Shown: positions 1 through 8,834 of the stretch, one piece after another
Layout of the letters: each line of letters begins with the position of its first letter
Numbering within the stretch: the first letter of the stretch is position 1
Assembly: GCA_947447265.1 (NCBI GenBank)
Contig: CANFKC010000002.1
Span: 141,845 to 205,844 of the forward strand
Direction: 5' to 3'
Origin: Chitinophagaceae bacterium
GTDB taxonomy: Bacteria > Bacteroidota > Bacteroidia > Chitinophagales > Chitinophagaceae
DNA: 64,000 nt
Notes under the pieces: generated by a model
Databases searched by the model: none
Seen by the model: only the letters and a program-made list of their open reading frames with translations
Told to the model about the DNA's origin: nothing
Program-made: the position numbers and the translations under genes

Positions 1-619
1 CGTTTACGCCTTTATCCCGGTTATTGGCGGTAGCTATAATATTGAACCCTTTTATTGCTTGCACTTCGGTATTCAGTTCCGGTATCGGCAACGATTTTTC
101 TGAAAGTATGGTTATGAGGGTATCCTGCACATCTGCGCCTATCCTGGTCAGTTCTTCTATACGCGCAATTTTTCCGTCCTGCATGGCCCGCATAACCGGC
201 GTTTCCACCAATGCTTTCGATGATGGACCTTCTGCGATCAGACGCGCATAATTCCAGCCATACCTTATCGATTCTTCGCTGGTGCCGGCAGTGCCTTGTA
301 TTACCAGTGTGGAGTCGCCACTGATTGCAGCCGCTAAATGTTCGCTAACCCAGCTTTTTGCTGTGCCCGGCAACCCATAGAGTAATAAGCCCCGGTCGGT
401 AGTAAGCGTGGCAACCGCTATTTCCATAAGCCGCCTGCTACCAATGTATTTCGGGCTCACCTCAAAGCCATTCTTTAGTGTGCCACCTACCAGGTAGGTA
501 ACAACCGCTTGCGGAGAAAGCTTCCAGTTCGCAGGGCGTTTTTCAGAATCGCTTTTCGTCAATTCTTCCAGTTCCTGAGCAAATAGTTGTTCCGCGTGTT
601 GACGTAATATCGTTGCCAT
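1..619 (-). CDS. MoxR-family AAA+ ATPase, C-terminus cut by window edge
   Basis: The 206 residues seen are the N-terminal part of a MoxR-type AAA+ ATPase. Walker A is GLPGTAKS (about residues 82-89), a Walker B-like strand is IARIEEL and a sensor-1 motif is IATANNRDKG near the edge. MoxR ATPases act as chaperone-like remodelling enzymes, usually with a von Willebrand factor A partner. The ATG at 617-619 lies 10 bases after the stop of the DUF5691 gene, so SWIM, DUF5691 and MoxR form one transcription unit. In related genomes this cluster often continues with DUF5682 and a VWA (CoxE-like) gene; those would lie outside this window. The family call is firm; the client is unknown. Confidence 0.88.
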   Translation of the reverse strand, partial: MATILRQHAEQLFAQELEELTKSDSEKRPANWKLSPQAVVTYLVGGTLKNGFEVSPKYIGSRRLMEIAVATLTTDRGLLLYGLPGTAKSWVSEHLAAAISGDSTLVIQGTAGTSEESIRYGWNYARLIAEGPSSKALVETPVMRAMQDGKIARIEELTRIGADVQDTLITILSEKSLPIPELNTEVQAIKGFNIIATANNRDKGVN

Positions 620-629
620 AGTATAATGT

Positions 630-2153
630 TTATGCGAATGCGTTTAGTGTGTTTTGTTTAAGGCTATGAAGTTTAGTAATGTAGATAACGTGACTTGCCC
701 ACAAGGTCTTCAGGTAATTTTCTCCCGTCGGCATTCCCGGCAATTCATCAAGTATGGCGCCGGGTATATGTATAACTATCTCTTTTAAGAAGGGCTTGCC
801 ATATTGGTAAGGCTGCACTGCAGCCAGCCTAAGTATCATTCTTGCAAGTGGCACGCTCCATTTGGTTGTAAAAAGCACCGCATACGGAACTATTTTTTCT
901 GCCGCCATCTTTTTTACCATTATCTCATCTTGAAGCTTTTCCGGCAACAGAGGTAGGGCAGCGGGGTTAAAATCGATGTCGGCGTTTGCCAATTCAATAG
1001 CCCATCGGGTATCTTTAAAGTTGGTGGCAGCCTTTAATAGGGCCGGCAGATATTTTTTACTGCTGTCGCTTTTACTGAAGTAATTAATTATCTCTCCTGG
1101 CGCAATGCCAAGGTGCGCCTCCCAGAAAGTCGGGGCAACCGCCGAGATTAATTGCAATAGTGTAAATTCATTTTCAGTGAAATCACTGTCGCTGTATTGT
1201 TCTATGCCGGTTGTAAAAATATCATCGTCAAAATGATTGGGCAGCGCTATTTGAAGTACTGTTTTCTTACTAAGGCCCAGTAGTATTTTTTCCGTTTTAA
1301 GTTGCACAGTTGCTTGTAGCAGTTGCTGATAACGTTGCATTACCGCCGAGGAGGTAATCCGTTTCAACAATTGTAAGGCAGTATCTTTTATTTTTTGGCT
1401 CTTATCATTAGCCAGAGTTTCCAACCAGTCTTTATCAGCGTCACTTATCTGCGCTTCCAAAAGTTTCAGTAAATCTACCTTGGTGTTTACATTCTCGGCT
1501 GCCCAGGTCTGCATTAACATGGTTCTGGCTTGTGCAGGGTCGGTTGCGCGCACCTGTTGCAGCGCTTCTTTACGTTCATCTGGTGTGCCGGTTTCCCATA
1601 TTGATAAGGTGTCCTGATTGCCGTTGTCCGAATTTTCGCCCGTATCGTTTTTCGCCTCCGCAATAGTTTTTACATACTTCCATTTGCTATTCCATTCGCT
1701 CAGCCAAATACCGCGCTGGCCGCAGCAACGAACTATCAAGTCTCTAAGTTTTTTATTTTCAGCTCCTTTATGAAGCAGTATAGGTATTAATTCCGGCGCT
1801 ACGATAAGTCCTTTTTCTGAACAGCGCCGCAACCACAGGTTTAAAAGTTCTTTGGCGTCTTCGTCAATTATTTGTTGAAATACTTTTGTAGCGTGTTTAT
1901 TGGTATAGGGTAGTGTTTCCTGCGCGGCAACAGTAATATTTATCGCTTCATCCTGGTAGGGCATAACCCCGCATTGCCGGTAGCTGTGAGCGATAGCCGC
2001 TGTTACCAGGAAACGTTCTTCTGCATCCTTTTGACGCGCGCTTAGTGTTGCCTCTGCAGCTTCAGCTATGGCTGGCGGCAGTTCTTCCGGGTTCAGTTGC
2101 TTTTTGTCTGTGCCCAGTAATGCTGTATTAACTATGTTATTCCAAAACTCCAT
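630..2153 (-). CDS. DUF5691 family protein
   Basis: A 507-residue cytoplasmic protein with no signal peptide or membrane segment, rich in helical, HEAT-like stretches (for example the region around 'MLMQTWAAENVNTKVDLLKLLE'). It matches the DUF5691 family, known mainly from its constant position between a SWIM zinc-finger gene and a MoxR ATPase. No catalytic motif is visible. Its ATG shares one base with the stop of the upstream SWIM gene (TAATG junction at 2151-2155), so the two are probably translationally coupled. I infer a scaffold or client-binding role in a MoxR-centred complex, but no function has been shown for the family as far as I know. Confidence 0.8.
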   Translation of the reverse strand: MEFWNNIVNTALLGTDKKQLNPEELPPAIAEAAEATLSARQKDAEERFLVTAAIAHSYRQCGVMPYQDEAINITVAAQETLPYTNKHATKVFQQIIDEDAKELLNLWLRRCSEKGLIVAPELIPILLHKGAENKKLRDLIVRCCGQRGIWLSEWNSKWKYVKTIAEAKNDTGENSDNGNQDTLSIWETGTPDERKEALQQVRATDPAQARTMLMQTWAAENVNTKVDLLKLLEAQISDADKDWLETLANDKSQKIKDTALQLLKRITSSAVMQRYQQLLQATVQLKTEKILLGLSKKTVLQIALPNHFDDDIFTTGIEQYSDSDFTENEFTLLQLISAVAPTFWEAHLGIAPGEIINYFSKSDSSKKYLPALLKAATNFKDTRWAIELANADIDFNPAALPLLPEKLQDEIMVKKMAAEKIVPYAVLFTTKWSVPLARMILRLAAVQPYQYGKPFLKEIVIHIPGAILDELPGMPTGENYLKTLWASHVIYITKLHSLKQNTLNAFA

Positions 2154-3451
2154 TATAACGCTTTGTATTCATTGTTATGCCAAACGCCTACCGGCAGATA
2201 CTTGTTTTCTTTACCCAATACCACCATCGGTAAATATTGCCCGCCACTAAGGGCCAGCATTTCATAGAGGTTGGCATTTTGCACCATTTGCATCATATTA
2301 TTGTCGGCATCCTGCAGCCAACACTGCTCATTGTGGCTTACCGGCCTCAGTTGGTCTACCACAAAGGGTAATTCCGTAATGAACGGATTTTGTTCGTTAC
2401 ACGTTACCTGCGCTGCTATCACGGCCTCCCAGTTTTCGTAGCCGGAAATGGTTGTGCTTTGGCGCGTCGCAGTTTGTTCTTTTAACAACGCCCGCAATGG
2501 TAATGCGCTATTGTAAAATACAAGCTCCGCATCTATTACCGAGCCCGGTAATAGTGCAATTTCGCGCGACTGGCTATTCACGGTAAATTGCAGTATTAGC
2601 GCATATTGTCCTGTTTGCATTCCATAGAGCCAGAATTTTTCCACAGTTAGTCTGTCTTCCTCAGTTACCTGTCGCGCAATTACGCACCAGCTGTCTTTTA
2701 TACCGGGTTGCGCTTTCAGTTCTGCTTGGCTTTGTGTGAAGCCTATTAGTGAGCGCAGTTCAACTTGCATTGCTGCCGGTTGTGCATCTATGTTTTTATA
2801 GCCTTCTATCAGAAGGTACATATTCAGTAGCCTATCCAGGAAAGTGTTTTGCCAGCCTTCTTTAAAATAAGGTATTTCGGCAAGTCCGTTCACCATACCT
2901 GCCAGCCCGGGTGCCTGTGCATCTACCATCCGCTTTGCCATGCCGTTCCAGAAGGCGAAAGGTTTTTCAGGTATATTCATTGCGCCATTCCGCACAATGT
3001 CTTTAATCCATAACAGCAATTCTTCAACTCCATCTTGTACTTTACTTATACGCGCTTGCTGCCTTTTTGCCTGGGCAACTTCATCAACAGGTTTAGTGGC
3101 TTTTTCTTCGGTCTTTTCTGCCTTTTCATTGCGTTTGCTCAGCCATTCGCTAACCCATGCGGGTAATGCTTTACCTGAAAAATTGCCCGGGTCTTTGCTG
3201 TAAAAAAGAAGCAAGCCCACACCGTGCTTACAAGGGAATTTGCGGCTTGGGCACGAACATTTGAACGCAATATTATTTAGGTCTACCTGGGTTTGATAGG
3301 GCTTGCTGCCACTGCCCTGGCATTCGCCCCAAACTGCCTCGTTATTGGTGCCAAAACTTACCCAGTTGGCAGCGCCGGCCAGTCCCTTGCCTGATTTTCT
3401 GGAAGCATCATCTGGTGCCAGCGCTAAAATTTGTTCTTCGGTATAGTTCAA
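2153..3451 (-). CDS. SWIM zinc-finger protein
   Basis: A 432-residue protein with a SWIM zinc-binding motif near residues 64-77: CSCPSRKFPCKH fits CxCx(n)CxH. SWIM domains bind zinc and are proposed to contact DNA or protein. A charged, Lys/Glu-rich linker follows (about residues 105-135), then a long domain typical of the SWIM proteins found next to DUF5691. It is the first gene of the minus-strand unit and overlaps the DUF5691 start by one base. The genes on its upstream side run the other way, so the operon promoter should lie between 3452 and about 3600. The motif is certain; the role is not known. Confidence 0.85.
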   Translation of the reverse strand: MNYTEEQILALAPDDASRKSGKGLAGAANWVSFGTNNEAVWGECQGSGSKPYQTQVDLNNIAFKCSCPSRKFPCKHGVGLLLFYSKDPGNFSGKALPAWVSEWLSKRNEKAEKTEEKATKPVDEVAQAKRQQARISKVQDGVEELLLWIKDIVRNGAMNIPEKPFAFWNGMAKRMVDAQAPGLAGMVNGLAEIPYFKEGWQNTFLDRLLNMYLLIEGYKNIDAQPAAMQVELRSLIGFTQSQAELKAQPGIKDSWCVIARQVTEEDRLTVEKFWLYGMQTGQYALILQFTVNSQSREIALLPGSVIDAELVFYNSALPLRALLKEQTATRQSTTISGYENWEAVIAAQVTCNEQNPFITELPFVVDQLRPVSHNEQCWLQDADNNMMQMVQNANLYEMLALSGGQYLPMVVLGKENKYLPVGVWHNNEYKAL

Positions 3452-3771
3452 GGTAAATGTTATTTAGGGAACCGGCTCTAAAATAAGCACTTTATCAGCT
3501 AACTGAAAAATGATTTTTTAGCGGTATCCTGCACGTGAACAATAATGAATTGGCAATGTCGCGGTTATATAGTTGTGCAATTGAATATTTAAGTTGCAGG
3601 TTGATAATTTCTGCTATGGATGAGTGTTCAAGGCCTTAAATTCCGCTATCACATCGTTAATTTATTGGTTGACTGGTATTATTACAGCAATTGTGCTAAC
3701 TTTCATACGCTTTTAAACCTGTCAATTGTTGCTTTTTGGGGCGTAGGCAGGTTAACCAAAATACGTGTGGC
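3452..3771. other. Divergent intergenic region between SWIM operon and murQ
   Basis: About 320 bases without a supported gene. It must hold the promoters of both flanking genes. A near-match to the Bacteroidota -7 element on the plus strand, TAACTTTC, is at 3697-3704, but no convincing -33 element is at the right distance. Confidence 0.5.
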
Positions 3772-4602
3772 ATGATAAAAGATTTATTGACGGAGGGTGA
3801 TTCAGGCTACGACCACCTCGAAAAGATGGAGATAGATGAGCTTGTGGCGCATATTAATGCTGAAGATAAGAAGGTAGCGCTGGCAATTGAATATGCGCTG
3901 CCCCAGATTGCCGCACTTGTAAAGGCTGTAGTAGCCACGTTCAACCATGGTGGTCGGTTGTTTTATTTAGGTGCAGGCACCAGTGGCCGCTTAGGGATAT
4001 TAGATGCCAGCGAATGCCCGCCAACATTCGGCACCCCGCACGAAATGGTGGTGGGTTTAATAGCCGGTGGCGACACTGCCATACGCCGGGCAGTTGAAGG
4101 TGCTGAAGATGATACACAACAGGGTTTTAAAGACCTCGAGCAGCACCAGATAAATGTGAATGATATTGTGATAGGTATTTCCGCCAGTGGGCGCACGCCC
4201 TACGTGGAGCATGCACTCAGAAAATGCCGCGAGAAGCATATTGAAACCGGTTGTATTGTTTGTAATGCCGATAGTGTAATAGCAGCGCAGTCCGATTACC
4301 CGGTTGAAGTACCCGTAGGGCCTGAGTTTGTCACCGGCAGCACACGCATGAAGGCTGGCACAGCACAAAAAATGGTGCTGAATATGGTAACTACGGCAGC
4401 AATGATAAACATAGGCCGTGTAGAAGGCAACAAAATGGTGCACATGAAGCTCAGTAATAAGAAGCTTATGGACCGTGGGGTTAGGATTGTTTCGGAAAAA
4501 ACAGGGCTGAGCGCCGCAAAGAGCAAGGCACTCCTTAAAAAGCATAATTATAATATCTCTGACGCATTAGACGATTTTAGGAATGCTACAATGCCCGACT
4601 AA
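3772..4602 (+). CDS. murQ: N-acetylmuramic acid 6-phosphate etherase
   Basis: MurQ cleaves the lactyl ether of MurNAc-6-phosphate to give GlcNAc-6-phosphate and D-lactate in cell-wall sugar recycling. The SIS fold is clear: the sugar-phosphate loop GAGTSGRLG (residues about 67-75), the family signature ECPPTFG, and a second SIS segment ISASGRTP. Glu81 in ECPPTFG and Glu112 in EGAEDD correspond to the two glutamates described as important in E. coli MurQ. I chose the ATG at 3772 (276 residues) because it matches the usual N-terminus; an in-frame TTG at 3736 would add 12 unlike residues. No murein-recycling neighbour (MurK, AmpG, NagZ) is present here. Confidence 0.95.
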   Translation: MIKDLLTEGDSGYDHLEKMEIDELVAHINAEDKKVALAIEYALPQIAALVKAVVATFNHGGRLFYLGAGTSGRLGILDASECPPTFGTPHEMVVGLIAGGDTAIRRAVEGAEDDTQQGFKDLEQHQINVNDIVIGISASGRTPYVEHALRKCREKHIETGCIVCNADSVIAAQSDYPVEVPVGPEFVTGSTRMKAGTAQKMVLNMVTTAAMINIGRVEGNKMVHMKLSNKKLMDRGVRIVSEKTGLSAAKSKALLKKHNYNISDALDDFRNATMPD

Positions 4603-4651
4603 AACCAGTTAGAATTCAAAACCAAACGAATGTGCAACTTTCTTTACCTAT

Positions 4652-4795
4652 CACCCGCGCTGCCGCCCCGGCGCGGACATTAGACTAACAAGCTTCAGCA
4701 GGTCACGCCGGGGAGCTTCTTTGGGCAGCGGAGCAATTGCCCAAAGTGCCGTTTTCTTTTGTTACTTTTCTTTGCGGCAGCACAAAGAAAAGTAA
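4652..4795 (+). repeat. Structured dispersed repeat, copy A
   Basis: A non-coding stretch with three stem-loops: (1) CCCCGGCG 4666-4673 with CGCCGGGG 4706-4713; (2) CTTTGGGCA 4719-4727 with TGCCCAAAG 4738-4746, loop GCGGAGCAAT; (3) TTACTTTTCTTTG 4762-4774 with its perfect complement 4783-4795, loop CGGCAGCA. A second copy lies at 41976-42117 on the opposite strand with the same order of stems and the same loops. In stem 2 the two copies differ at four base pairs, all with pairing kept. It lies between murQ and the SRPBCC gene. Whether it is a mobile repeat, an RNA element or both is not known. Confidence 0.75.
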
Positions 4796-4889
4796 GTAAG
4801 CGGGTAGGCGCTAAGCATATTTTACACGATGTGATTTTAACCTAAATAAGGGTATAAGAAAGACTATCATAAACACAAATGCACCTATA

Positions 4890-5354
4890 ATGCCAGCCGA
4901 CGAAATACAAGAACAGGTTTTTAAAAAGACGGTTGTTATTGCAGCGCCGGTTGATGAGATGTGGAAGAAACTGACGACACTAGCCGACATGAAAGTATGG
5001 ATGTCAGAAGCGGTTATCGAGATTGTCTCTGATTTTGAAGTGGGGAGCCCGATTAATATTCGTGGTCAGTTGTACAAAACACCATTCGATAATTTTGGAA
5101 CCATTCTAGCCTTTGATAAGGAGCGTAGGTTCTGCTATGAGCATCTCAGTTCACTATCCCGCCTTCCGTTCATTCCTGCAAATTGCTCCGTAATAAATTT
5201 TGATTTGGTTACGCTAGGCAATAGCACAGAAGTCACCTTAACTATAACTAATTTCCCTACTGACGCTATTTACAAGCACCTGGCTTTTTATTGGAATGTA
5301 ACATTAGTGCTGTTCAAAAAGTTCGTAGAAGGAACATCGCTCAGCAGCTCATAG
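4890..5354 (+). CDS. SRPBCC (START-like) family protein
   Basis: A 154-residue soluble protein of the SRPBCC/polyketide-cyclase-like superfamily. It begins with the typical first strand and helix (KKTVVIAAPVDEMWKKLTTL, about residues 11-30), continues with beta strands and ends in a long helix (DAIYKHLAFYWNVTLVLFKKFVE). Such proteins form a deep hydrophobic cavity that binds lipids or other small hydrophobic ligands; the AHSA1 branch is a common annotation. No catalytic residue can be assigned. The gene stands alone, between the structured repeat and a convergent minus-strand gene. Fold assignment is good, ligand unknown. Confidence 0.7.
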   Translation: MPADEIQEQVFKKTVVIAAPVDEMWKKLTTLADMKVWMSEAVIEIVSDFEVGSPINIRGQLYKTPFDNFGTILAFDKERRFCYEHLSSLSRLPFIPANCSVINFDLVTLGNSTEVTLTITNFPTDAIYKHLAFYWNVTLVLFKKFVEGTSLSSS

Positions 5355-5382
5355 CCCTATTGCACCTGATCGTCAGGTAGTC

Positions 5383-6918
5383 TCACTTTTCATAGTCCAA
5401 CACAATCAGGAATTTATTTTTGTAAATGTATTTTACCAGCCCATCCGGTCCGGTAACAATAAAATCGTAAAGATAGTTGTATGGATTCGCAGGCCCTACC
5501 CCTGGCTCCCAACAATCATAACTCGGGCCATAACTATAAGAAATTACTTTATAGCCTTGTTCCGGACCGTAGGTTGCGCAGGAAAGGGTAGTGTTTTGAT
5601 CGACATGAAAGGCACCCCGCCTGGGGAGCTGATATATGAGCACCGCGCAACTGCCTTCTTGTATCACTTCTCTTTCTTCGTTAGGGCTGTACGTGGCTGT
5701 ATCTGGCTCTGGTATAACCCGCTTTTCAAATATGCTTTCGTAAGCAAAATTTTCTCTCCGGCCATATTCGTGTAGCCAGAAGGGGTGTATCAGCATAACG
5801 CTTGAGTTGTAGTTTACATTAGGCCGTGCTGTTTCTATCCAGAGGCGTCCATGTTTATCCATTCCCCATTCTTCTGTTTTGTCGTAAGCGAGGGTAGGGG
5901 TGTCAGCAATTACATGTCGCTGTTGTTTATAGTCATACTTGCGGTAGTATTTACAAGCTACGTTATTTCTATGTATCGTGACATCATCCTTTTTTAGCAA
6001 CCATTTACTTATCTGGGGTAGCATAAGCACAGGATACTCCTTATTGCCATAGGCTGTGTCGTTTAAAATGGCATGGAGTGGGGTATCAGTAAAAGTAAAA
6101 GTGACCTTGAAATTCAGACCATGTAGCAATGGGTGAACCGATGAATCAATAATCGAAGTTGTTCGGCCGAATTTGTCATAAGTAAGCCGACATTCATGTT
6201 GGTCCGGATCAAAATTGTTGCAGGAGTTTACAAACGATTCATATGAATTGTCCATTTTTAGCAAAAGGTTCTTGTCGTTAAATTCAAAGTTTGCCTTACG
6301 GTAGCTCGTCTCCACCGATTTTCCTTTTATTCCTTTACACCAGATACTTTCATAGCCGTAATACGATTCGCGGTAGGTATTGTCACTGCATTCAAGTTTT
6401 TTTACGCTGCCGTTTTGTTGCTGGTAAGTGTAGGTTGATGTATCGCATTCTACCGACTTTGTTTTTTCGTTTTTTCTATAGCGGGTTATGCGCGAAATAT
6501 AACCATCATCATTATATGCCACCTTCCCGGTTTCATACGCCTTAGCAGTATCCAGTATTTTCCTGATCACTGCCACAACATTAGTTGGCGATGTCTCGCG
6601 TGTTAGTTCATCGCCGCGGTTCTCATAAGAGACAGCCTGAACTTTTTTGAATGATGCCTTATGGTAACCGGCTTTTATTATAGGCACGTATTGATAATGG
6701 CGGAGAAAATCGCCCACAAACGAACCCGTTGCAGTATCCCAGTGAGCAATTGGAGTGAGGTAATAAGGCATATCATAAGGCACTACCTGGAACTGGATAT
6801 TATTGCCATTATCCCGTATGTCATGAGTGCCCGGCAATGCATTTAAAACCTGCCCGTTTGTTTTTCCACAACAGCAAAGCGCCACAAACAGGCAAAGTAT
6901 ATAGTATTTAAGACTCAC
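5383..6918 (-). CDS. Exported protein of unknown function, weak YD/RHS-like repeats
   Basis: A 511-residue protein with a signal peptide (KYYILCLFVALCCCGKTNGQ) and a periplasmic or surface body. Segments such as ENRGDELTRET and LTYDKFGRTTSIIDSS resemble YD-type (RHS-like) strand repeats, but I see no toxin domain and no T9SS tail. The start is a GTG at 6916-6918, directly before the hydrophobic signal segment; no better ATG is in frame. It converges with the SRPBCC gene, leaving 28 bases. I do not recognise a named family. Confidence 0.65.
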   Translation of the reverse strand: MSLKYYILCLFVALCCCGKTNGQVLNALPGTHDIRDNGNNIQFQVVPYDMPYYLTPIAHWDTATGSFVGDFLRHYQYVPIIKAGYHKASFKKVQAVSYENRGDELTRETSPTNVVAVIRKILDTAKAYETGKVAYNDDGYISRITRYRKNEKTKSVECDTSTYTYQQQNGSVKKLECSDNTYRESYYGYESIWCKGIKGKSVETSYRKANFEFNDKNLLLKMDNSYESFVNSCNNFDPDQHECRLTYDKFGRTTSIIDSSVHPLLHGLNFKVTFTFTDTPLHAILNDTAYGNKEYPVLMLPQISKWLLKKDDVTIHRNNVACKYYRKYDYKQQRHVIADTPTLAYDKTEEWGMDKHGRLWIETARPNVNYNSSVMLIHPFWLHEYGRRENFAYESIFEKRVIPEPDTATYSPNEEREVIQEGSCAVLIYQLPRRGAFHVDQNTTLSCATYGPEQGYKVISYSYGPSYDCWEPGVGPANPYNYLYDFIVTGPDGLVKYIYKNKFLIVLDYEK

Positions 6919-6989
6919 GCAATGAAATTAAGCAATGTAGACTCAATTCCATACCCTGTTTTAGTCGCGGTAAATTATTTTAAAAAGAT

Positions 6990-7020
6990 TTTGCTAAATA
7001 GGAAAATGCTTTTATCTTTG
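6990..7020 (+). promoter_or_regulatory. Promoter of the tRNA-Val pair
   Basis: TTTG at 6990-6993 and TATCTTTG at 7013-7020 are separated by 19 bases, an exact match to the Bacteroidota housekeeping promoter (TTTG-N19/20-TAnnTTTG). Transcription should start near 7025, about 35 bases before the first tRNA-Val. Confidence 0.85.
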
Positions 7021-7060
7021 CACTCCCTTAGCGAGAGCGAAAGGGAAGTTCTTTAAAATT

Positions 7061-7135
7061 GGAAGCATAGCTCAGCTGGTTCAGAGCATCTGCCTTACAA
7101 GCAGAGGGTCCGCGGTTCGAACCCGTGTGCTTCCA
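7061..7135 (+). tRNA. tRNA-Val (anticodon TAC)
   Basis: A 75-base cloverleaf: acceptor GGAAGCA pairing with TGCTTCC, D-arm GCTC/GAGC, anticodon stem TCTGC/GCAGA with loop CTTACAA (anticodon TAC, reading GTA), and T-arm CGCGG-TTCGAAC-CCGTG. The CCA end is not encoded. It is the first of two identical copies in tandem. Confidence 0.96.
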
Positions 7136-7170
7136 CTTTTTTTAAATTCATCCGATAGAAATAAGTTATT

Positions 7171-7245
7171 GGAAGCATAGCTCAGCTGGTTCAGAGCATC
7201 TGCCTTACAAGCAGAGGGTCCGCGGTTCGAACCCGTGTGCTTCCA
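7171..7245 (+). tRNA. tRNA-Val (anticodon TAC), second identical copy
   Basis: Identical over all 75 bases to the copy at 7061-7135 and separated from it by 35 unrelated bases. It is followed at once by an intrinsic terminator and then by the GIY-YIG gene. A displaced 3' part of the same tRNA lies at 7534-7600, so this copy may be the intact end of a tRNA-targeted insertion. Confidence 0.96.
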
Positions 7246-7246
7246 C

Positions 7247-7600
<354 letters not shown>

Positions 7601-7606
7601 CACTAT

Positions 7607-7640
7607 AAGCAGTTACACCTTGTGTAGCTGCTTTTCTTTT
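7607..7640 (+). terminator. Intrinsic terminator after tRNA fragment
   Basis: AAGCAGTTACAC (7607-7618) pairs with GTGTAGCTGCTT (7622-7633) with one G-T pair, followed by TTCTTTTTATT. It mirrors the terminator after the intact tRNA, as expected if it once ended the original tRNA gene. Confidence 0.8.
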
Positions 7641-7945
7641 TATTCCATTGCTAGTCCCCCTCATTCCGCCGTTATTCGTGTTCTCACCAACAACCCCCGG
7701 GGACGTCTTCGTTTCACATACGTTATCTAATCTTCAAAAAATGATGGAGGAAAACTTCCTCAGTTGCCCTAATAAACCAGCACGTCGAAAAGGCTTATCA
7801 AACTATTTAGTGATAATTTCACAATAAGTTAATTGAATTTGGTGCATTTAAGCGTTTAGTCTTCAATGTAAAACCGGCTTTTTGTCATAACTTTGTTATA
7901 AATTGCGGGTTCTGCAAAAATTATAGGCTCAATTTTATTTTTTTT
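7641..7945 (+). other. Intergenic region with repeat piece and a -7 element
   Basis: No gene is supported. A degenerate stem-loop at 7668-7699 (CGCCGTTATTCGTG, then CACCAACAAC) matches a better-preserved hairpin at 30477-30503. TAACTTTG at 7888-7895 is a good -7 element for the following lipoprotein gene, but a matching -33 element is not evident. Confidence 0.5.
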
Positions 7946-8683
7946 ATGAAAAAAAACGTATTCTTCTCCCTTTCAGTGCTATTTGCGCTATTCTTATATG
8001 CCTGTACCCATAAAGCAGGTACTGTAGTCGTGATTAACCCGGTTACGCCAATTGACACCAGTCACCATAATACCGATACCACCCAGACTGAGGTTTTTGA
8101 TACATCTGTTTGTTTTAGTCGCGACGTATTGCCTATATTTCAGGGTAGTTGCGCTAAATCAGGCGCAGGACTTAGCTGCCATAGTGCTGCTGACAGGGAA
8201 GAAGGCTACATATTAGATAGCTATGCAGGGATAGTAGCGAAAGGACTAAAGCGTGGCAATGCAGCCGGCAGTAAAATATATACCATATGCGTGAGCGGCG
8301 AAATGCCACAATCGCCTACACCAAAGCTGGATAGCACCCAACTTAGCTACATCAAGCGCTGGATAAACAAAGGTGCGCCTAACGATACCAATTGTTTTGC
8401 CAATTGCGACACTACTAAATTTACCTATAAGTTGGCTATAGCGCCAGTGATGAAAACTTATTGCTATTCCTGCCATGCCACAGCAGCCGCTTCAAGTTCC
8501 GGAGGAGGTATAGTATTAGATACTTATACCGGAATGCAGACCCAGGCACTTAACGGTAAGCTCATGGGCTCTTTGCAACATACCGCCGGATTCAGTGCCA
8601 TGCCGAAAGGTGGTGCCAAACTTTCCGGCTGTAAAATAACACAGGTAAGAAGGTGGATTGCCGCTGGTGCTCAAAACAACTGA
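7946..8683 (+). CDS. Lipoprotein with two cytochrome c-like modules
   Basis: A 245-residue lipoprotein: signal peptide with lipobox LYAC at about residues 17-20, a Thr/Asp/His-rich linker, then two similar modules. The second has a standard haem c motif, CYSCH (about residues 172-176). The first has C-x8-CH (CAKSGAGLSCH, residues 69-79) instead of CxxCH. Each module ends with a similar sequence (IKRWINKGAPND; VRRWIAAGAQNN), so the protein arose by duplication. Related proteins occur as outer-membrane-anchored cytochrome-like proteins in Bacteroidota and Planctomycetes. One or two haems and an electron-transfer role are inference. The gene is monocistronic. Confidence 0.78.
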   Translation: MKKNVFFSLSVLFALFLYACTHKAGTVVVINPVTPIDTSHHNTDTTQTEVFDTSVCFSRDVLPIFQGSCAKSGAGLSCHSAADREEGYILDSYAGIVAKGLKRGNAAGSKIYTICVSGEMPQSPTPKLDSTQLSYIKRWINKGAPNDTNCFANCDTTKFTYKLAIAPVMKTYCYSCHATAAASSSGGGIVLDTYTGMQTQALNGKLMGSLQHTAGFSAMPKGGAKLSGCKITQVRRWIAAGAQNN

Positions 8684-8834
8684 TAAGCTGTTTTAATCAG
8701 GCATTAGGATAGGTTTACTTTGGCGATAAGGCTCTATTGCCTTACGCGAATCTTATGGCTTGCGCTGCATTTCGTTAGAAGCAATTTGACGGGATTTGAC
8801 ATTGCTTCTTTTTCAGTTTCCCTTGGTTAGGTGG

